Notes under the pieces: model-generated | What the model was told of the DNA's origin: nothing | What the model saw: the letters and a program-made list of their open reading frames with translations, nothing else | Database searches by the model: none | Position numbers and translations under genes: made by a program | Part shown: positions 7,084-17,238 of the stretch, piece by piece | Layout of the letters: every line of letters starts with the position of its first letter | How positions within the stretch are numbered: position 1 is the stretch's first letter | Assembly (NCBI RefSeq): GCF_030012985.1 | Contig: NZ_CP120233.1 | Span: 1,178,001 to 1,242,000 of the forward strand | Length of the DNA stretch: 64,000 bases | Direction of reading: 5' to 3' | Source: Microbulbifer sp. VAAF005 | Lineage (GTDB): Bacteria > Pseudomonadota > Gammaproteobacteria > Pseudomonadales > Cellvibrionaceae

Positions 7084-8379
7084 TCAGTGTTCAGAATTAC
7101 CGTGAGAAGCCTCTTCTTGAGATTTACTGCGAATCCCAAAGAGCCCCTTGCGCTCAGTTTTACCTTCCGGCTCCGGCTGTAGAAAACTGCGCAATTTATC
7201 TTTTTCCCACATGGCATCCTGATAGCCGAGATCGATAAGTTCTTCGATATATGGCCTTTCAAATAATAAATAACTGGCTGCAGAAACACCGCCACCGGGA
7301 TTGGTCGCACCCGTTGAGCGGAATAACCAGCGTAGCGCCGAGGGAAGGTGACCAAGTTTTCTGCCACTAAGACGCCCTAAACTCTGCGAGGGCTCAATAA
7401 CAACCGACTCTACCGAACGCAACAATTTCAAATCGGAATGATCTGTTGGATCCACATAGTCAAGTAACATATTTACTCGATCCAGATGCTCCAAGTCCGC
7501 CTCTAAGCTATCGATAAATGCGGCATTGAATAACTGAGCAGCTATTTGCGCCATCGAAGGGGACTCCATCTGCGCAGGACTGTTGCGACTCCCCCAATGG
7601 GCTGGAGAACGGTTGTCCGACACACCCACCACAAAGACACGCTTGGCACCGAGATGCAGTGCCGGACTAATCGGGGCCATCAGACGAATGGCACCATCGC
7701 AAAAATAAACCCCATCCAATTTGACCGCCGGGAAAATGGCAGGAATTGCTGCTGATGCCAATAGGTGGTCCGAGGTTAATTGAGTGGGCACTCCAAAGCG
7801 ACGAAACCGCTGCCATCCTTTAACATTCTCCGCTCCCTGAAAAAAGCTGACGGACTGCCCTTCACTATAAGAAAGCGCATTAACACTTGTGGCATGCAAA
7901 TGCCCAGCCGAAATATTTTTTTGAATATTGTCAAAGTTTATCTCGCGCTCAACCAAGCTGCGCAGCGGACTGTTATCCAGGAGCGCCAAAGGTTTTTGTC
8001 TACCCACACCTTGGTTCAAGAGCGAACGACTGATAGAAAACAGGTTTCCAAGTAAACTACGCCAACTGGTGCGATAAACCTGCTCAACACTAAGCTGCAA
8101 CCAAACTGAGCACATTCTGTCGACAGCTTCTTTAAAGGTGCCTGTATGAGAGGCGAGAAGCATTGCGTTCATCGCTCCTGCAGAGGTGCCACAGATTATT
8201 TGAAAGGGCCGAGGATTATCTTCTGGAACCAATTCCGCAAGCGCCCTTAAAACACCCGCTTGATAGGCAGCGCGCGCACCTCCCCCAGAGAGAACCAGAG
8301 CGTTACGCTGGCCAGGTTTGTTACTTTCACTGTTACTTGTCGACAAAGTTTTCTTCCAATACAACAAGCCCGCAAACAA
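7084..8379 (-). CDS. Patatin-like phospholipase
   Basis: 431 residues. The patatin signature is complete: the oxyanion loop SGGGARAAYQAG (about residues 31-42), the nucleophile motif GTSAG (Ser66) and the catalytic DGA (YFCDGAIRLMAP, about residue 228). These enzymes use a Ser-Asp dyad to hydrolyse acyl esters of phospholipids. There is no signal peptide and no beta-barrel domain, so it is probably a cytoplasmic or membrane-associated lipase rather than a type V autotransporter. The C-terminal 80 residues are charged and of unknown role. The first 20 residues are low in conservation, and a later start is possible. Confidence 0.9.
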   Translation of the reverse strand: MFAGLLYWKKTLSTSNSESNKPGQRNALVLSGGGARAAYQAGVLRALAELVPEDNPRPFQIICGTSAGAMNAMLLASHTGTFKEAVDRMCSVWLQLSVEQVYRTSWRSLLGNLFSISRSLLNQGVGRQKPLALLDNSPLRSLVEREINFDNIQKNISAGHLHATSVNALSYSEGQSVSFFQGAENVKGWQRFRRFGVPTQLTSDHLLASAAIPAIFPAVKLDGVYFCDGAIRLMAPISPALHLGAKRVFVVGVSDNRSPAHWGSRNSPAQMESPSMAQIAAQLFNAAFIDSLEADLEHLDRVNMLLDYVDPTDHSDLKLLRSVESVVIEPSQSLGRLSGRKLGHLPSALRWLFRSTGATNPGGGVSAASYLLFERPYIEELIDLGYQDAMWEKDKLRSFLQPEPEGKTERKGLFGIRSKSQEEASHGNSEH

Positions 8380-8505
8380 CAGAGTCCGCTTAAAGGCTAT
8401 TGAGAAAAATGCCCATATACAACTCAGTTTCAGAGTTGTCGGGGATATTTGGTAAGATAAATAGAATCTTTTAAGTGTACTTATTATTCTAAATCGATAG
8501 ATCTA

Positions 8506-9519
8506 TTAGAGAGCCATATCTACAACGTAACGACCTATTCCATGCCCTCTATTTAAGCGCGCAAGAAACTCTGGGGCCTGATCAAGGCTAATATTCTCCG
8601 CAATACTGTCGAGCTTATCGCCGATATACCACTCACTGGCCAACCGCTTCCATACTTCTGCCTTCTTTTCTATTGGCAAAACAGCGCTATCCACACCCAA
8701 CAAACTAATACCGCGCAAGATAAATGGAAATACATTGGCGTGAAATTGAGCACCTGAAGCCATACCACAAGCAGCCACTCCGCCTCCGTAGCGCAGGGAT
8801 TTAATGACATTAAAAAGCGTTTCCCCGCCCACAGTATCTACAGCCCAAGCCCACAATGGCTTGGCCATCGCTTTATTGGCAAAAGGGGCTAGTGTATCCC
8901 GGTCGAGAACCTTCCATGCGCCCAATCTCGCCAAATAATCAGCAGACTCCAACTTTCCCGTCACTGCTGCGACACGAAAGCCTAGCTTCGCCAGCAAGGC
9001 GACGGCAACAGAGCCGACGCCACCCGTTGAACCTGTTACCAGAATCTCTCCATCCTCAGGAGATGCGCCGGACTCCAGGAGCTTTTCAACACACAGCGCG
9101 GCGGTAAAACCCGCCGTACCCAGTGCCATAGACTCCCAAGCTGTTAGGCCCTCAGGGACTGGCAAGGCCCATTGCGGAGGAACGGCAATACGCTCTGCAA
9201 GTCCACCAGAAGTATTCATGCCCAAATCGTAGCCATTGACCAATAATTCGGCACCCGGTTGAAACGTCTTGCTCCGATCGAACAGCACTTTGCCCACCGC
9301 ATCAATACCCGGGGTATGAGGGTAGGTATTAGTAATCCCACGATTGCCAAACGCAGATAAAGAATCTTTGAAATTCAAGGATGAATAACTTACGGCCAAC
9401 AGCAAGGGGTTATCGGGAAGCTCAGAAAGTTGACGCTCAACAACAGACTGGTCAAACTTTCCCGAAGCTACTTCAGCAACCTGAATTGCCCGAAATTTCT
9501 CATCCTTTTCTATTTCCAT
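8506..9519 (-). CDS. acuI: YhdH/AcuI family NADPH-dependent acrylyl-CoA reductase / quinone oxidoreductase
   Basis: 337 residues of the medium-chain dehydrogenase fold. It shows the catalytic-domain start SYSSLNFKDSL and HTPGIDAVG, the nucleotide-binding loop VTGSTGGVGSVAVALLAKLG (about residues 160-179) and the end GIGRYVVDM typical of YhdH/AcuI. No zinc ligands are seen, as expected for this subfamily. Members reduce acryloyl-CoA to propionyl-CoA, detoxifying acrylate from DMSP breakdown or 3-hydroxypropionate metabolism. There are no DMSP genes nearby, so the physiological substrate is uncertain. The gene is followed by patatin and preceded by sohB on the same strand. Confidence 0.88.
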   Translation of the reverse strand: MEIEKDEKFRAIQVAEVASGKFDQSVVERQLSELPDNPLLLAVSYSSLNFKDSLSAFGNRGITNTYPHTPGIDAVGKVLFDRSKTFQPGAELLVNGYDLGMNTSGGLAERIAVPPQWALPVPEGLTAWESMALGTAGFTAALCVEKLLESGASPEDGEILVTGSTGGVGSVAVALLAKLGFRVAAVTGKLESADYLARLGAWKVLDRDTLAPFANKAMAKPLWAWAVDTVGGETLFNVIKSLRYGGGVAACGMASGAQFHANVFPFILRGISLLGVDSAVLPIEKKAEVWKRLASEWYIGDKLDSIAENISLDQAPEFLARLNRGHGIGRYVVDMAL

Positions 9520-9559
9520 GGGGTATATCCCGCAGCACTATCAACCTGTAACGTTACAA

Positions 9560-10705
9560 CTATTGAGCCTGATGACGCAGAGCTGCCAGCCGTGAAAAGA
9601 GACGAGTGACCGCCGATTCCACACCTGCTTCTGCCGCCAGCCCTATTTTCTTAGCTATATTTTTCCGTTCTTTGAATTCCACCTGATATAGGTCGCAGTC
9701 CTTAGCACAACTGGTCAAGTATTCATCTGACGTTTTCAGCTCATCGACCAGTCCCAAAGATAGGGCTTTTTGCCCGAACCAAACCTCGCCCGTGGCAACT
9801 TTGTCGACGTCGAGTTTTTGCCGGTACTCCCCGACAAAGTGCTGAAACAGAATATGGATCTCATCTAAATCTTCTTGGAACTTCTGTTTACCTTCCTCAG
9901 TATTTTCACCAAACATGGTTACAGTGCGCTTGTACTGGCCCGCAGTAAATAGTTCGTAATCGATATCATTGCGCTTCAGCAGGCGGTTAAAATTCGGCAT
10001 CTGAGCTAAAACACCAATAGAGCCCAACATCGCAAAGGGTGCTGCCAGGATACGATCTGCAACACAGGCCATCATGTAGCCCCCACTGGCAGCTACTTTA
10101 TCAACAGCAATAGTCAAATGGATACCTGCACTACGAATTCTGGTTAACTGGCTGGCGGCCAAACCATAGTTCGCCACCATGCCCCCAGGGCTTTCAAGAC
10201 AAAGGAGAACTTCATCTCCGGACTCTGCCACTTGAAGAATAGCCGTCACCTCTTCACGCAAATGGGAAAGCGCACTCGCTTTGATATCCCCATTAAATTG
10301 CATAACAAAGACACGCTTGCGCTCGGAGACCAACTCCCCTTTTATACTCTTGGACTCATGCTCTCCTTCCTCTTTAGCAACGTCGGAAGAAGTAGCAGCA
10401 CTTTTTTCAGGCTGCTTTTTGCTCTCAGCTTTATGTTTTTTAGCCAGGGCTTTTTCCTGAGTCTTCTTCTCTTTCGCCATTTGCTTTTTACGACGGGCGA
10501 ATTCGTGCTTATCCATCACAGCTTCGAGCAGTGTTTCTTTAAACTGCTCATAGCGATCATTCAAATGTGTAACTGTGATATGCCCCTGAACACGCTCTTT
10601 CAGCTGCTCTCGATTTGCAAAAATAAAACCTATCAACACCATTAAGGCCACGACAACCGTAACAATTTTGGCTAGAAAAAGGCCGTATTCAATTAAAAAT
10701 TCCAC
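9560..10705 (-). CDS. sohB: SohB inner-membrane serine protease (S49 family)
   Basis: 381 residues. An N-terminal membrane anchor (about residues 8-30) is followed by a long Lys/Glu/Ala-rich linker (about 66-125), longer than in E. coli SohB (349 residues), then the S49 protease fold. Catalytic Ser207 sits in AASGGYMMACVADRI and Lys259 in GQYKRTVTMFGENT, the Ser-Lys dyad of SppA/SohB. SohB is thought to degrade membrane or signal peptides in the periplasm. The gene runs head-to-tail with the membrane protein gene upstream and acuI downstream. Confidence 0.93.
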   Translation of the reverse strand: MEFLIEYGLFLAKIVTVVVALMVLIGFIFANREQLKERVQGHITVTHLNDRYEQFKETLLEAVMDKHEFARRKKQMAKEKKTQEKALAKKHKAESKKQPEKSAATSSDVAKEEGEHESKSIKGELVSERKRVFVMQFNGDIKASALSHLREEVTAILQVAESGDEVLLCLESPGGMVANYGLAASQLTRIRSAGIHLTIAVDKVAASGGYMMACVADRILAAPFAMLGSIGVLAQMPNFNRLLKRNDIDYELFTAGQYKRTVTMFGENTEEGKQKFQEDLDEIHILFQHFVGEYRQKLDVDKVATGEVWFGQKALSLGLVDELKTSDEYLTSCAKDCDLYQVEFKERKNIAKKIGLAAEAGVESAVTRLFSRLAALRHQAQ

Positions 10706-10753
10706 TTAGACTCCATTTTCCGTCTTAACTGATTTTTATTTAGCTTCAGTATT

Positions 10754-11404
10754 TTACTGCCAACCTTCCAGGGCGGAAGTTGCTCGCTGGTTAAGGGGGC
10801 GAGCCAACAAACCGCTGTGGCTAATACGCACCTCGTAAACCGCACCGTCCTCCATAGGCAGAAATGTGGCACTGCCATATACCGCATCAACAAAGGGCAA
10901 CTTGCCATCAACACCGCGTACAAATTGCCAGACATCCACGCCATAGTTCGCCCCCTTTATTTCGTAGACAGAACGCTCGCGAGCTCGCTCATCCTGCAGC
11001 GTGAGATAGCGACCGCTCAACCTGTCCAGACGATAGGCCGGCTTAATCCCCCAGCGGGCTAACGGGCCCTGCCACTTGAGCATTCGGGCATCCAATTGCC
11101 ACTGATCCCCAAGCAATTCAAACTTTTGCGCTATTCCATCCGTATCAGAGAATTTGACTTCAAATTGTTGCTCGGCAATTTTCCGAAATGAAACAATACC
11201 AACACTGTGCTCTTCAGCCAGGTTTTTATAGCTGTAAACGTCCGCAGCAACCAGAACAATCCAAAGGGCCATTGCAAAAAGAAAAAGACCGGCGAAACCA
11301 CGTATAAACCCCAGGAACCAATTTCCCGATAGCAGGACTCGCGCGCCCCAAAACACTAACAACAACGCCAGGATGGCAATAATAAAGGTAATCGCTATAT
11401 ACAT
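10754..11404 (-). CDS. Conserved membrane protein of unknown function
   Basis: 216 residues. Two hydrophobic segments lie at the N-terminus (about 4-25 and 33-54), followed by a soluble, beta-strand-rich domain that probably faces the periplasm (FSDTDGIAQKFELLGDQWQLDARMLKW and so on). Similar proteins next to nudC and sohB in pseudomonads are sometimes labelled multidrug transporters, but nothing in the sequence supports transport. It shares orientation and close spacing with nudC and sohB. Confidence 0.7.
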   Translation of the reverse strand: MYIAITFIIAILALLLVFWGARVLLSGNWFLGFIRGFAGLFLFAMALWIVLVAADVYSYKNLAEEHSVGIVSFRKIAEQQFEVKFSDTDGIAQKFELLGDQWQLDARMLKWQGPLARWGIKPAYRLDRLSGRYLTLQDERARERSVYEIKGANYGVDVWQFVRGVDGKLPFVDAVYGSATFLPMEDGAVYEVRISHSGLLARPLNQRATSALEGWQ

Positions 11405-11449
11405 TATGATTTCTACTCCCTGATACTGCGCAACATCTTTAAACCAACC

Positions 11450-12265
11450 TTACGGGCGGTTCTTCGTTGCAACCTTTTCAACAAAAGTGTGGATCAAGCG
11501 GCCGGACAGGGTTTGTATGGGCGGTATAGCTGGCAATGAACTGTAGTGGAACCAGTCTGCCTCTTCTATCTCATTGGGGTCCAAGCACAATCCCCCACCT
11601 TGCCACTCCGCCAAATACCCGATCATCAACTGCCCGGGAAAAGGCCAGGACTGGCTCCCCACATACTCCAGGGCACCCACTTTGAGCCCCACTTCCTCAT
11701 AGACTTCACGCACCAGCGCTTGCTCAGCACTCTCACCGGGCTCTATAAACCCAGCGAGGGCTGTATAAGTTGCATTTCGACGCGAGGCATGACGAGCCAA
11801 GAGACACTCATCTCCCCGGGTAACAAGCATAATTACACAGGGGGAGATTCTGGGGTAGACAGTGAGATCACAAGCCGGGCAGGTGCGAGCGCGATCATTA
11901 GAGTGATAGATGGTAGGAGTGCCACAACGACCGCAAAATCGATGTTGGCTATCCCAATGGGAAATCTGTAGCGCCCGCCCAGCCAATGCAAACATCGGCT
12001 CCTCAACCAAAGTCAGCAGGCTGCGCAGGTTTCGCCATTCATAGCCGGCAATTTCAACCTGGCGAGACAAAACGTGGACACCACACGCCCGCCCACTTAA
12101 CTCTCCCAAGTAGTGGCTGGATTGAACAGCCTCCGCTACCAACACCTGGGCGTCGTGGAGGAAAAAATCTCCTCGGCAGAGAATCAGTCCATCAGCAATC
12201 AGGATATGCTGGGAAAATTCCGGAACTGCCCACACATTACCCGCTGGGACAAACTTATCTACCAA
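11450..12265 (-). CDS. nudC: NADH pyrophosphatase / RNA-deNADding Nudix hydrolase NudC
   Basis: 271 residues. A zinc ribbon (Cys111, Cys114, Cys129, Cys132) precedes the Nudix box at about residues 172-194 (GFIEPGESAEQALVREVYEE), with the NudC-specific SQ-WPFP motif just after it (here SQSWPFPGQLM). NudC splits NAD(H) and removes NAD caps from RNA 5' ends. The start is a TTG at 12265, supported by a strong AAGGAGG five bases upstream and the absence of a nearby ATG. It begins 14 bp after the fimL stop, so the two probably share a transcript. Confidence 0.94.
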   Translation of the reverse strand: MVDKFVPAGNVWAVPEFSQHILIADGLILCRGDFFLHDAQVLVAEAVQSSHYLGELSGRACGVHVLSRQVEIAGYEWRNLRSLLTLVEEPMFALAGRALQISHWDSQHRFCGRCGTPTIYHSNDRARTCPACDLTVYPRISPCVIMLVTRGDECLLARHASRRNATYTALAGFIEPGESAEQALVREVYEEVGLKVGALEYVGSQSWPFPGQLMIGYLAEWQGGGLCLDPNEIEEADWFHYSSLPAIPPIQTLSGRLIHTFVEKVATKNRP

Positions 12266-12279
12266 GGAGACCTCCTTAA

Positions 12280-13985
12280 TTATGCGGCCTCAACGGGATA
12301 ACCCAGAGCAGTCAAGCTTTCGATAGCGAGACTGAGGGATTGAATATCTGCTTGCCTATGCAGCTTTACCTCTCCCAGATAGTACTCAAGGCTGATAATC
12401 GCATCGGCAAAAATATGCAAAGATTGCTCTACTTCAGGACCGGCATCATGGCGGTCGATAACAGTCTCAACAAAGTTCAGCAAACCTTCAACTACGGCCG
12501 CCGCTCTACTTAAGTTGAGAACGATCAAGCCTCCGCGCACTGAGTTCAAAGTAGTGGAAACATTGCGAATATGGCCATGATCAAAGTCGGACTCTGCATA
12601 AGCCGCCAGCGCTCTCTTAATCAACGCCAAACCGGCTTCGGCCTCTTTAAGTACAGCCACTTCCGCTTCTGCCAACTGGCTGTGCTCAAAGGCAATATCC
12701 GCATGACCGTATTCATCCAGATCAATAGAAGTGCTCTGCTTGAGAGCCCTTACCGTGCTATCGACCATCAACACCTGGCCTGTCAGTTTCTGCAGTGCGC
12801 TGTCCGCTATGGAACCGCCCGCGCCAGAGGCACTCTGGTATTCCGCAACCGCGCTGCGCAAACTCTCTCCAACCCGCTTAAAATTGAGCATCTGCAAGGT
12901 ACCGGCCACTCTCTGTAGAGAAGAAGCGAGGCCATCTTCTGCATCCAAGGTAGTAGTACCAATTAACTCAGCGTCATCCAACATTCGGCGCACACCGGAC
13001 AACTCTTCCTCCAAGGCGTTAGCAACTGCGGTAATTGCCGTGGCGCCAGGGCCCCCAAGGGTGGCTCGCTCCCTCTCTAACTCCTCTTCACTGTAATCAA
13101 GAGCCTCTGCGGAGAAGGCTTCCAGCAACTTGCCACCAAAGCCCTCGGGCTTGGAAAGAGTCAGCCAATAGAGGCACTCTTTCAGCAAAATCGGTGGCGC
13201 AGGCTGATCTAAAGCTGTATCACACTCTTTTTGTAATGCTCGCAGCCAGCGATCAAACATACTGAAAACCATCACCCGGGATCGACTGATGCGCATTTCC
13301 TGGGAGGCCATTCCTGCAAGTGCCGCCCCTGCTACCACCCATAAACGCCCGTTTGCGCGCCCCATGGTGATGCTTGCGATTCTCTCAAGGGCGCGAGACA
13401 TCATCGTGTACGCTGGGCCCCGAGGTTTACCTCGCAACAGAGCCAACAAACCAACCTGGTACATATGACGGAATCGGCGAACAAAGCTATTCAAGTCTTC
13501 CGACATTACCGCAGAAGCCCCTGCACCAGGCACAGCCCCTCCAAGTTACAACGGAAAAAATGACTTTCCGGCACAGGGGGCTGGGACCGGGCCGCGCGCA
13601 AATTATTGATATAGGGAATCAGCAATTCTGGACGGGCAATGGCACGACTTTGGACAAAATCCAAGTAGCGTCCCATTACGTAAAAACCTGTGCCCAGCGC
13701 CTCCATCAGTTCTTCTGAGGCGCTCTGCCTCTCCTCTAACACCTCTGTAAGCGCTTTGATTTTCTCTTGGGCGAGGAGCTCAGCTGCCTGGAGCTGCACC
13801 ATCTGCAATACTCCACTAACCTGCCTGAGTGCAGCCAAGCTCTGTTCGAGAGCCTGCTTTTGGGAAGTATCCGCGGCAAATTTATCCAAGTGTGAGGCGG
13901 CATTATCGATGGTAGCTACCAGCTCATCCTTCACTACATTGACAGAAGTGATATTGATCTTGCGCAATTCAGTCTTTGGCTGCAC
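12280..13985 (-). CDS. fimL: FimL-like type IV pilus/cAMP regulator, interrupted by one frameshift
   Basis: Two overlapping frames together give about 570 residues, the size of Pseudomonas FimL, which resembles the N-terminus of ChpA and supports type IV pilus function and cAMP signalling with Vfr/CyaB. The N-terminal part (VVKDELVATIDNAASHLDKF, LQMVQLQAAELLAQE, PELLIPYINNLRAARSQPPVPES) ends about 20 codons after the GGGG run at 13536-13539 (+ strand CCCC). One added G joins NLEG to AVPGAGASAVMSEDLN and restores the frame. The C-terminal part holds helical HPT-like repeats. I prefer the GTG at 13985 (AGGAAG 9 bases upstream); a TTG at 14012 is possible. Probably a sequencing or assembly error, otherwise a mutation. 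Confidence 0.72.
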
Positions 13986-14012
13986 CGCTGCATTCTTCCT
14001 ATAATCGAACAA

Positions 14013-14363
14013 AAAACAACCAGATCAGGATGATTCTGGCCTCATTAAGGGCAATTTACCCCAATAAATAAAAGAGTCCACCTTTCGCCAAACAATTTCC
14101 ACCGAATAATCGACAAATAACCTAGCGACGGGGCTGAAGCCCCTAAATTACTTGAATTTTCCAGAAAACCCAGTAGCGTTTGCTACTTTCAAGTTTAAAG
14201 TTGTACGTTTTTTTGTGTTAAAGAACAAAAACCAATCAATCTGTGCACAATAAACCCGGGGAAGCACGCAGCGATAATTGAGCTCAGGTATCTATTTCGC
14301 ATACACCGCCGATTCCCAAAGATTCCATTTTGACCCACACCAATGGGTTAACCAAGGAAGTAA
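14013..14363. other. Divergent promoter region between fimL and nhaB
   Basis: No gene seen. A short hairpin GGGGCT-GA-AGCCCC lies at 14130-14143. The AT-rich remainder should hold promoters for fimL (minus) and nhaB (plus), but I cannot name hexamers with confidence. A good AAGGAAG ribosome-binding site ends 3-4 bases before the nhaB ATG. Confidence 0.35.
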
Positions 14364-15902
14364 ATGATGAACACTTACAACAACACCATTGCGGCATCCG
14401 GCGGCGGATTTGGTCGCGCCTTTGCCGAAAATTTTCTCGGCGAAGCGCCTGATTGGTACAAATTGACCATAGCCGCCTTTTTGCTTCTCAACCCATTAAT
14501 ACTGTATGTATCGGGGCCTTTTGTAACAGGCTGGGTCCTTATTGCAGAATTCATTTTTACCCTGGCGATGGCCCTGAAGTGTTACCCACTTCAACCCGGC
14601 GGACTGATCGCAATTGAAGCCGTATTGATGGGTATGACAAGCACCGATGCCGTCTACCACGAGGTAGTTGAGAATATTGAAGTTATTCTGCTGCTTATGT
14701 TTATGGTGGCCGGCATTTACTTTATGAAGAGCCTGCTTCTGTATGTATTCACTAAAATTTTGATTAGTGTGAAATCAAAATCACTGCTGTCATTACTTTT
14801 CTGTGCTGTCTCCGCAGTGCTCTCAGCATTCTTAGATGCCTTGACCGTAACCGCTGTCCTGATTGCAGTTGCCGTAGGCTTTTACTCGGTCTATCACCGG
14901 GTCGCCTCCCAGCAGCCACACCACCACCATGACCACGACCACTCCAACGATGAGCATGTCGTAGAGTATCACCGCGAGGACCTGGACCAGTTTCGAGCCT
15001 ACCTTCGCAGCCTGATTATGCATGGCGCTGTAGGTACTGCTCTCGGTGGTGTTTGCACCTTGGTTGGAGAACCGCAAAACCTACTGATCGCTGAGAAAGC
15101 CGGATGGGAATTTGTACAGTTTTTCCTGCAGATGGCTCCAGTAACCATTCCAACATTCTTTGCCGGCTTAGCTACTTGTTTCTTTTTGGAGAAAATTAAA
15201 ATGTTTGGCTATGGAGCCCAGCTCCCTAGCGCCGTACGTGAGGTACTGGTTAATTTTTCCAAAGAGGAAGAAAAGAAGCGCACCTCGGCACAGGTTGCCG
15301 AGCTGTGGATTCAGGGCATTGTCGCTGTGGTTCTGGTTTTTGCCCTGGCATTTCATGTTGCCGAAGTCGGTATCATTGGCCTGATGATTATTGTACTTCT
15401 GACCTCGTTTAACGGCGTTGTTCAAGAAGCTAGAATCGGCCACGCGTTTGAAGAGGCGCTGCCATTTACTGCACTGCTCGTGGTTTTCTTTGCAATTGTT
15501 GCAGTGATTCACCAGCAGCACCTATTCGAGCCTGTAACCAACTTCGTTCTCGCACAAAAGCCCGAACAGCAGCCAGGATTGCTATTCATGGCAAACGGTA
15601 TTTTATCGATGATTAGCGACAATGTTTTTGTGGCAACGGTTTATATTAACGAAGTTAAGGCTGCCCTCACCGCAGGTGACATTACCCGAGAACATTTTGA
15701 CAAGCTGGCCATTGCCATCAATACCGGAACCAACCTACCCAGCGTTGCCACTCCCAATGGACAAGCTGCATTTTTGTTCCTGCTGACATCGGCCCTGGCA
15801 CCTCTCATACGCCTATCTTATGGCCGCATGGTGATCATGGCACTGCCCTACACCATCGTACTGAGTATTGTTGCTTTGATTTGCGTGGTCTACGCGATCT
15901 AA
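14364..15902 (+). CDS. nhaB: Na+/H+ antiporter NhaB
   Basis: 512 residues, essentially the length of E. coli NhaB (513). Strongly family-like stretches include [57 protein letters not shown] and [13 protein letters not shown], with about a dozen hydrophobic segments. NhaB exchanges internal Na+ for external H+ and gives salt tolerance at neutral to alkaline pH, consistent with a marine host. A loop near residues 185-200 carries a striking [13 protein letters not shown] run. It is a single-gene unit followed by a long hairpin. Confidence 0.97.
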   Translation: MMNTYNNTIAASGGGFGRAFAENFLGEAPDWYKLTIAAFLLLNPLILYVSGPFVTGWVLIAEFIFTLAMALKCYPLQPGGLIAIEAVLMGMTSTDAVYHEVVENIEVILLLMFMVAGIYFMKSLLLYVFTKILISVKSKSLLSLLFCAVSAVLSAFLDALTVTAVLIAVAVGFYSVYHRVASQQPHHHHDHDHSNDEHVVEYHREDLDQFRAYLRSLIMHGAVGTALGGVCTLVGEPQNLLIAEKAGWEFVQFFLQMAPVTIPTFFAGLATCFFLEKIKMFGYGAQLPSAVREVLVNFSKEEEKKRTSAQVAELWIQGIVAVVLVFALAFHVAEVGIIGLMIIVLLTSFNGVVQEARIGHAFEEALPFTALLVVFFAIVAVIHQQHLFEPVTNFVLAQKPEQQPGLLFMANGILSMISDNVFVATVYINEVKAALTAGDITREHFDKLAIAINTGTNLPSVATPNGQAAFLFLLTSALAPLIRLSYGRMVIMALPYTIVLSIVALICVVYAI

Positions 15903-15924
15903 AGAGAACTTGTATAAGAGACTA

Positions 15925-15963
15925 TCTGGATGGGTGGGGATTGATAATTCCCACCCATCCAGA
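15925..15963. terminator. Long hairpin after nhaB
   Basis: TCTGGATGGGTGGG and CCCACCCATCCAGA form a 14-bp stem, extended inward by a few more pairs including one G-T wobble. It lies between the convergent ends of nhaB and dnaQ. No clear T-run follows on either strand, so it may work as a Rho-assisted or bidirectional 3'-end structure. Confidence 0.55.
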
Positions 15964-16018
15964 AAAAGAAAAGCGCAATAAACATCAAATTTAAAGAGAA
16001 CACCTCTTCATTGATGTG

Positions 16019-16744
16019 CTACCAGAAGTGTTTGCCCGCTGATTTCTCCAGCAAACCTAGCATCGATTGATGCGCTTCAGCTTCCTGTGGCGTAGCACGC
16101 GCTACTAGCAGGGGCGCGCGATCTGCCGATAGGCGACGAATGGCTTCACCCGCCACATCATTTTCCGCCTTCTTGCCTTCCTCCCCTTCCGAGGAATCGC
16201 CCTGAGCCAACACCAAGTCGGTCTGGCCACCGGTCATCATCAGGTAGACGTCAGCAAGAATCTCCGCATCCAACAAAGCGCCGTGCAAATCCCGCTGGGA
16301 GTTATCGACAAAGTAGCGCTTACAAAGGGCGTCCAGATTGTTTTTCTGCCCGGGGTGCTTTTCCCGGGCCATTGTCAGGGTATCCAAAACCCCACAATGC
16401 GCATTGACATTGCGCCAGCGCGGATTACCCAGCAGCCTTAGCTCAGCATCAATAAAACCGACATCGAAGGGTGCGTTGTGAATAACCAGCTCTGCACCTT
16501 CACAGAAGGTCATAAATTCATCGGCGATCTGAGCGAATACGGGCTTGTCCGCCAGGAATTCATTAGTAATTCCATGGACCTCAATAGCCCCATCTTCCAC
16601 TTGTCGCTGAGGATTGATGTACTGGTGGTAATGGCGGCCAGTCAACTTTCGGTTAACCAACTCCACACAACCAATTTCAATGATCCGATGACCGCTTTTG
16701 GGGTCGAGACCTGTTGTCTCTGTATCGAGAACTACTTGACGCAT
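16019..16744 (-). CDS. dnaQ: DNA polymerase III epsilon subunit (3'-5' proofreading exonuclease)
   Basis: 241 residues (E. coli 243). Exo motifs are all present: DTETTG (Asp7, Glu9), HNAPFDVGFIDAEL and the HGALLDAEILADVY motif with the preceding NNLDALCKRY. The C-terminal tail (about residues 185-241) is the segment that binds the alpha subunit. It removes mispaired 3' bases during replication. It starts 14 bp after rnhA, the classic gammaproteobacterial methyltransferase-rnhA-dnaQ arrangement. Confidence 0.97.
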   Translation of the reverse strand: MRQVVLDTETTGLDPKSGHRIIEIGCVELVNRKLTGRHYHQYINPQRQVEDGAIEVHGITNEFLADKPVFAQIADEFMTFCEGAELVIHNAPFDVGFIDAELRLLGNPRWRNVNAHCGVLDTLTMAREKHPGQKNNLDALCKRYFVDNSQRDLHGALLDAEILADVYLMMTGGQTDLVLAQGDSSEGEEGKKAENDVAGEAIRRLSADRAPLLVARATPQEAEAHQSMLGLLEKSAGKHFW

Positions 16745-16758
16745 GTGTAATTTCCCCT

Positions 16759-17196
16759 TCAGGACTCCAGCTCATCGACACCGCGATTTGCCAACTGGTC
16801 AGCCCGCTCATTACCCGGGTGACCCGCATGGCCTTTTACCCAGTGCCACTGCACTTCATGCTGAGCGACACTCTCATCCAGCTGACGCCACAAGTCTGCA
16901 TTCTTTACAGGTTTTTTACTCGCTGTCTTCCAGCCATTCTTTTTCCAATTATTAATCCACCCAGTAATCCCCTGGCGTAGATACTGGGAGTCAGTATGCA
17001 AATCAATTTTGCACGGCTGTTTAAGAGCCTCCAGGGCTTTTATCGCAGCCAGCAGCTCCATGCGATTGTTGGTAGTATGTGCCTCACCACCAAACAGCTC
17101 TTTCTCCCGCTCACCATAAACCAACAAGGCACCCCAGCCGCCAGGACCAGGATTGCCGCGACAAGCGCCATCTGTATAGATAGTAATTTGTTTCAA
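16759..17196 (-). CDS. rnhA: Ribonuclease HI
   Basis: 145 residues. The DEDD active site is intact: Asp9 ([16 protein letters not shown]), Glu47 ([10 protein letters not shown]), Asp69 (HTDSQYL) and the late Asp in GNERADQLA, matching E. coli positions within one residue. It cleaves RNA in RNA-DNA hybrids. The Lys/Trp-rich basic protrusion ([20 protein letters not shown]) typical of RNase HI is present. It lies between the methyltransferase gene (42 bp upstream after frame repair) and dnaQ. Confidence 0.97.
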   Translation of the reverse strand: MKQITIYTDGACRGNPGPGGWGALLVYGEREKELFGGEAHTTNNRMELLAAIKALEALKQPCKIDLHTDSQYLRQGITGWINNWKKNGWKTASKKPVKNADLWRQLDESVAQHEVQWHWVKGHAGHPGNERADQLANRGVDELES

Positions 17197-17238
17197 AACT
17201 TACGCCAAAAGTAGATATGAGGCCGATTTTAAATGAAA

